Notes under the pieces: generated by a model | Databases searched by the model: none | Seen by the model: the letters and a program-made list of their open reading frames with translations, nothing else | What the model was told of the DNA's origin: nothing | Program-made: the position numbers and the translations under genes | In this document: in pieces, positions 5,524 through 7,068 of the stretch | How the letters are laid out: each line of letters opens with the position of its first letter | Position numbering within the stretch: position 1 is the first letter of the stretch | NCBI GenBank assembly: GCA_025453925.1 | Contig: JALOPK010000205.1 | Coordinates: forward strand, 1 to 7,068 | Source: Candidatus Eiseniibacteriota bacterium | GTDB lineage: Bacteria > JAFGKV01 | DNA: 7,068 nucleotides | Direction: 5' to 3'

Positions 5524-7029
5524 TCAGTTGGCGACAGGATTGCTCAGGGCCAGCAGCGTGCAGAACCGATCGAGGGCGCGGTCCATCACCGTGCCGGGCC
5601 CCGGGTAGCCGTTGATCATCACAGAGAAGACGAGCTGATCTCCCGCCACAGTCGTGGCGTAGCCCGACAGGCATCGTACCCCCTGCATCGAACCGGTCTT
5701 GGCGCGGACTCGCCCTTCGGCGGGCGAGCCCACGAGCCGCTCCTCCATGTTCCCGCTACGGCCTGCCGCCGGGAGGCTTGCCGCGAAGGCCTCTCCCCAG
5801 GAGCGTTCGCGGGCCCTAAGGAGAAGCGCGGCCATGAAAGAAGGGGAGGAGAGATTCAGCCGTGACAGGCCGGAACCGTCTGCCATGCTCAGGCCATCTC
5901 TCGGCACGCCCAACATGTCCAGCGTCTGGTTCACGACCTCGATCCCTGCGGCAGGGCTCCCGTCTCCCCCCCGCTCTCGTCCCATCATCCTCAGGAGCTG
6001 CTCTGCCCAAAGGTTCTTGCTGCGATGATTGATGACCTCCGTGAGACTCGCAAGAGTCGGAGACACATGGGAGGCCACGCGAAGCACTCCTGTGCCGTCG
6101 GCGCACCCGACTGCCGCCTCCCCCACCACGGTGATACCCCTTGAACACAGGGCAGCGCGGAGTTCCGCGGCGGCGATGTGCGGAGGATCCGTCACGACCA
6201 CCGGCAACCTGACCGCTCGCCCATCGGCGGGGACGGCTCCCGACACCGTCACGCCGCCGCCCGGCGGCCACGTGAGCCGCAATGATCGAATCCCTTGGGC
6301 CTCGACGGTCCGGACGTCGCACGTGATGCTCGCTCCGGCGCTGGCAGGTTCAGCTCTCCACTGCGCGACGCTGCCGGGGCGGGAAGGCGTGATGCTCACG
6401 TCCGCAGTGTTGTCCCGGAAGCAGAGACCAGATGTCGGCGCGGCGAAGCCGAAGCCAAGATCATCCCAGGCCCATCCCGCGCCGGGCATGCCGGGAGGGA
6501 AGAAGTCGCTGCACCCAAGAACGCCGCCGGAGATGACACGAATGCCCCGGGCTTCAACGCTGTCACACCATGCCTCCAGCGGCGCCGGGCCTCCCGCCTC
6601 CAAACTCGCGAACGAGGGGTCGCCTCCGCCGACGATGACGAGATTCGCCAGGGCGGTATCACCCTGGAGGATGCCGTCGAGCACCAGCTCAGTGAGAAAC
6701 GTGTGGCCGGGGCCAAACCGCTCCAGGGCGCAGGCGGTCGTGATGAGCTTGATGTTGGATGCGGGAACGAAGAGCGTGGTGGGATTATGGCGAAGGATGA
6801 CCTCACCGGAGGTCGCGACGACCAACGCCCCCCAACTCGCTCCTTCGTGTGCCAACGGTTCGAGTGCAAAGGCAACCTGATCGCGCAGCCATGTCCGACC
6901 ATTCGGGCTCCCGGTAACATGGCCGGACGCGCACCCTACGACCGTCGCCGCCAGCAACGCCCCGATTCGCGACGCGAAGCGTGCCGCCCGAGGGCGAATG
7001 CCGAAGCGACGTGTACGACGGGTGCTCAC
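5524..7029 (-). CDS. dacB: D-alanyl-D-alanine carboxypeptidase/endopeptidase, peptidase family S13 (PBP4 type)
   Basis: A 501-aa penicillin-binding protein that trims the terminal D-Ala of peptidoglycan peptides and can cut D-Ala-mDAP cross-links in the periplasm. The serine-peptidase motifs are all present: SxxK at Ser91-Lys94 (PASNIKL), SxN at Ser337-Lys-Asn339, and KTG at Lys444-Gly446 (AKTGSMQG). The S13 marker GGGDPS (134-139) and the GWAWDDLGFGFAAPTSGL block (185-202) place it in S13, with the family's large insertion between SxxK and SxN. The N-terminus is Arg-rich, then hydrophobic (GALLAATVVGC) with a lipobox-like VVGC ending at Cys33, so it may be a lipoprotein; most family members are cleaved by signal peptidase I. 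The start is GTG at 7029 with only a weak AAGG upstream. The next Met is far inside the protein, so a start close to this one is required to keep the signal. It is convergent with the arsR-type gene, and its promoter lies beyond the window. Confidence 0.93.
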   Translation of the reverse strand: MSTRRTRRFGIRPRAARFASRIGALLAATVVGCASGHVTGSPNGRTWLRDQVAFALEPLAHEGASWGALVVATSGEVILRHNPTTLFVPASNIKLITTACALERFGPGHTFLTELVLDGILQGDTALANLVIVGGGDPSFASLEAGGPAPLEAWCDSVEARGIRVISGGVLGCSDFFPPGMPGAGWAWDDLGFGFAAPTSGLCFRDNTADVSITPSRPGSVAQWRAEPASAGASITCDVRTVEAQGIRSLRLTWPPGGGVTVSGAVPADGRAVRLPVVVTDPPHIAAAELRAALCSRGITVVGEAAVGCADGTGVLRVASHVSPTLASLTEVINHRSKNLWAEQLLRMMGRERGGDGSPAAGIEVVNQTLDMLGVPRDGLSMADGSGLSRLNLSSPSFMAALLLRARERSWGEAFAASLPAAGRSGNMEERLVGSPAEGRVRAKTGSMQGVRCLSGYATTVAGDQLVFSVMINGYPGPGTVMDRALDRFCTLLALSNPVAN

Positions 7030-7068
7030 GCGGGAAAGGCCTTGTTGCGCTGCATGCGCGGGGACGCA

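Noticed and set aside
6029-6880. 283-codon plus-strand frame antisense to the S13 peptidase gene
   Set aside because: Shadow frame with an alanine/proline/serine-rich product and no family features; the opposite strand holds all S13 motifs.
7036-7060. GCGC-TGCAT-GCGC dyad upstream of the S13 gene as an operator
   Set aside because: Short self-complementary units at the very edge of the window; nothing to tell it from chance.

Overview
The window is a high-GC bacterial chromosome segment, probably from a Gram-negative. The evidence for that is a PBP4-type peptidase with an export signal, GC-rich coding sequence with mostly C- or G-ending codons, and tRNA genes that encode their CCA ends. I cannot place the phylum. 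The EF-Tu has the GHIDHGKT form of the P-loop, found in several Gram-negative lineages, and that alone is not diagnostic.

Positions 6-1621 hold a translation operon read leftward. A strong sigma70-type promoter (TTGACA, 17-nt spacer, TAAAGT) is followed by tRNA-Thr(UGU), tRNA-Tyr(GUA), tRNA-Gly(UCC) and tuf (EF-Tu, 397 aa). This is close to the tRNA-tufB cluster of E. coli. There, secE-nusG and ribosomal protein genes follow, so such genes may lie just left of position 1. The body of tuf has codon use very unlike its neighbours (GGG, TTG, ATA and GCG heavy, with no GGC, GCC or CTC). The last 18 codons switch abruptly to exactly those missing codons.

Positions 1643-4645 hold one large leftward gene for a two-part DNA-repair protein. 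It has a complete Endonuclease Q-type PHP nuclease at the N-terminus (PHP metal ligands, zinc-binding motif and C-terminal EndoQ segment), joined to a complete superfamily 1A UvrD/Rep-like helicase. This is the most interesting object in the window. It suggests damage incision and strand unwinding combined in one polypeptide, acting on deaminated bases.

Positions 4646-4824 are a divergent control region with a 10/9-bp direct repeat spaced 21 bp, a GC-rich dyad and a possible -10 box. Rightward of it, 4825-5217 encode a small ArsR-type winged-helix regulator without the classical metal-binding cysteine motif. It is a plausible regulator of itself and of the divergent EndoQ-helicase gene.

Positions 5218-5523 are a 306-bp convergent gap with only weak hairpins. 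Positions 5524-7029 encode, leftward, a peptidase family S13 D-Ala-D-Ala carboxypeptidase/endopeptidase (PBP4/DacB type) with a lipoprotein-like signal. I see no mobile elements or CRISPR arrays.
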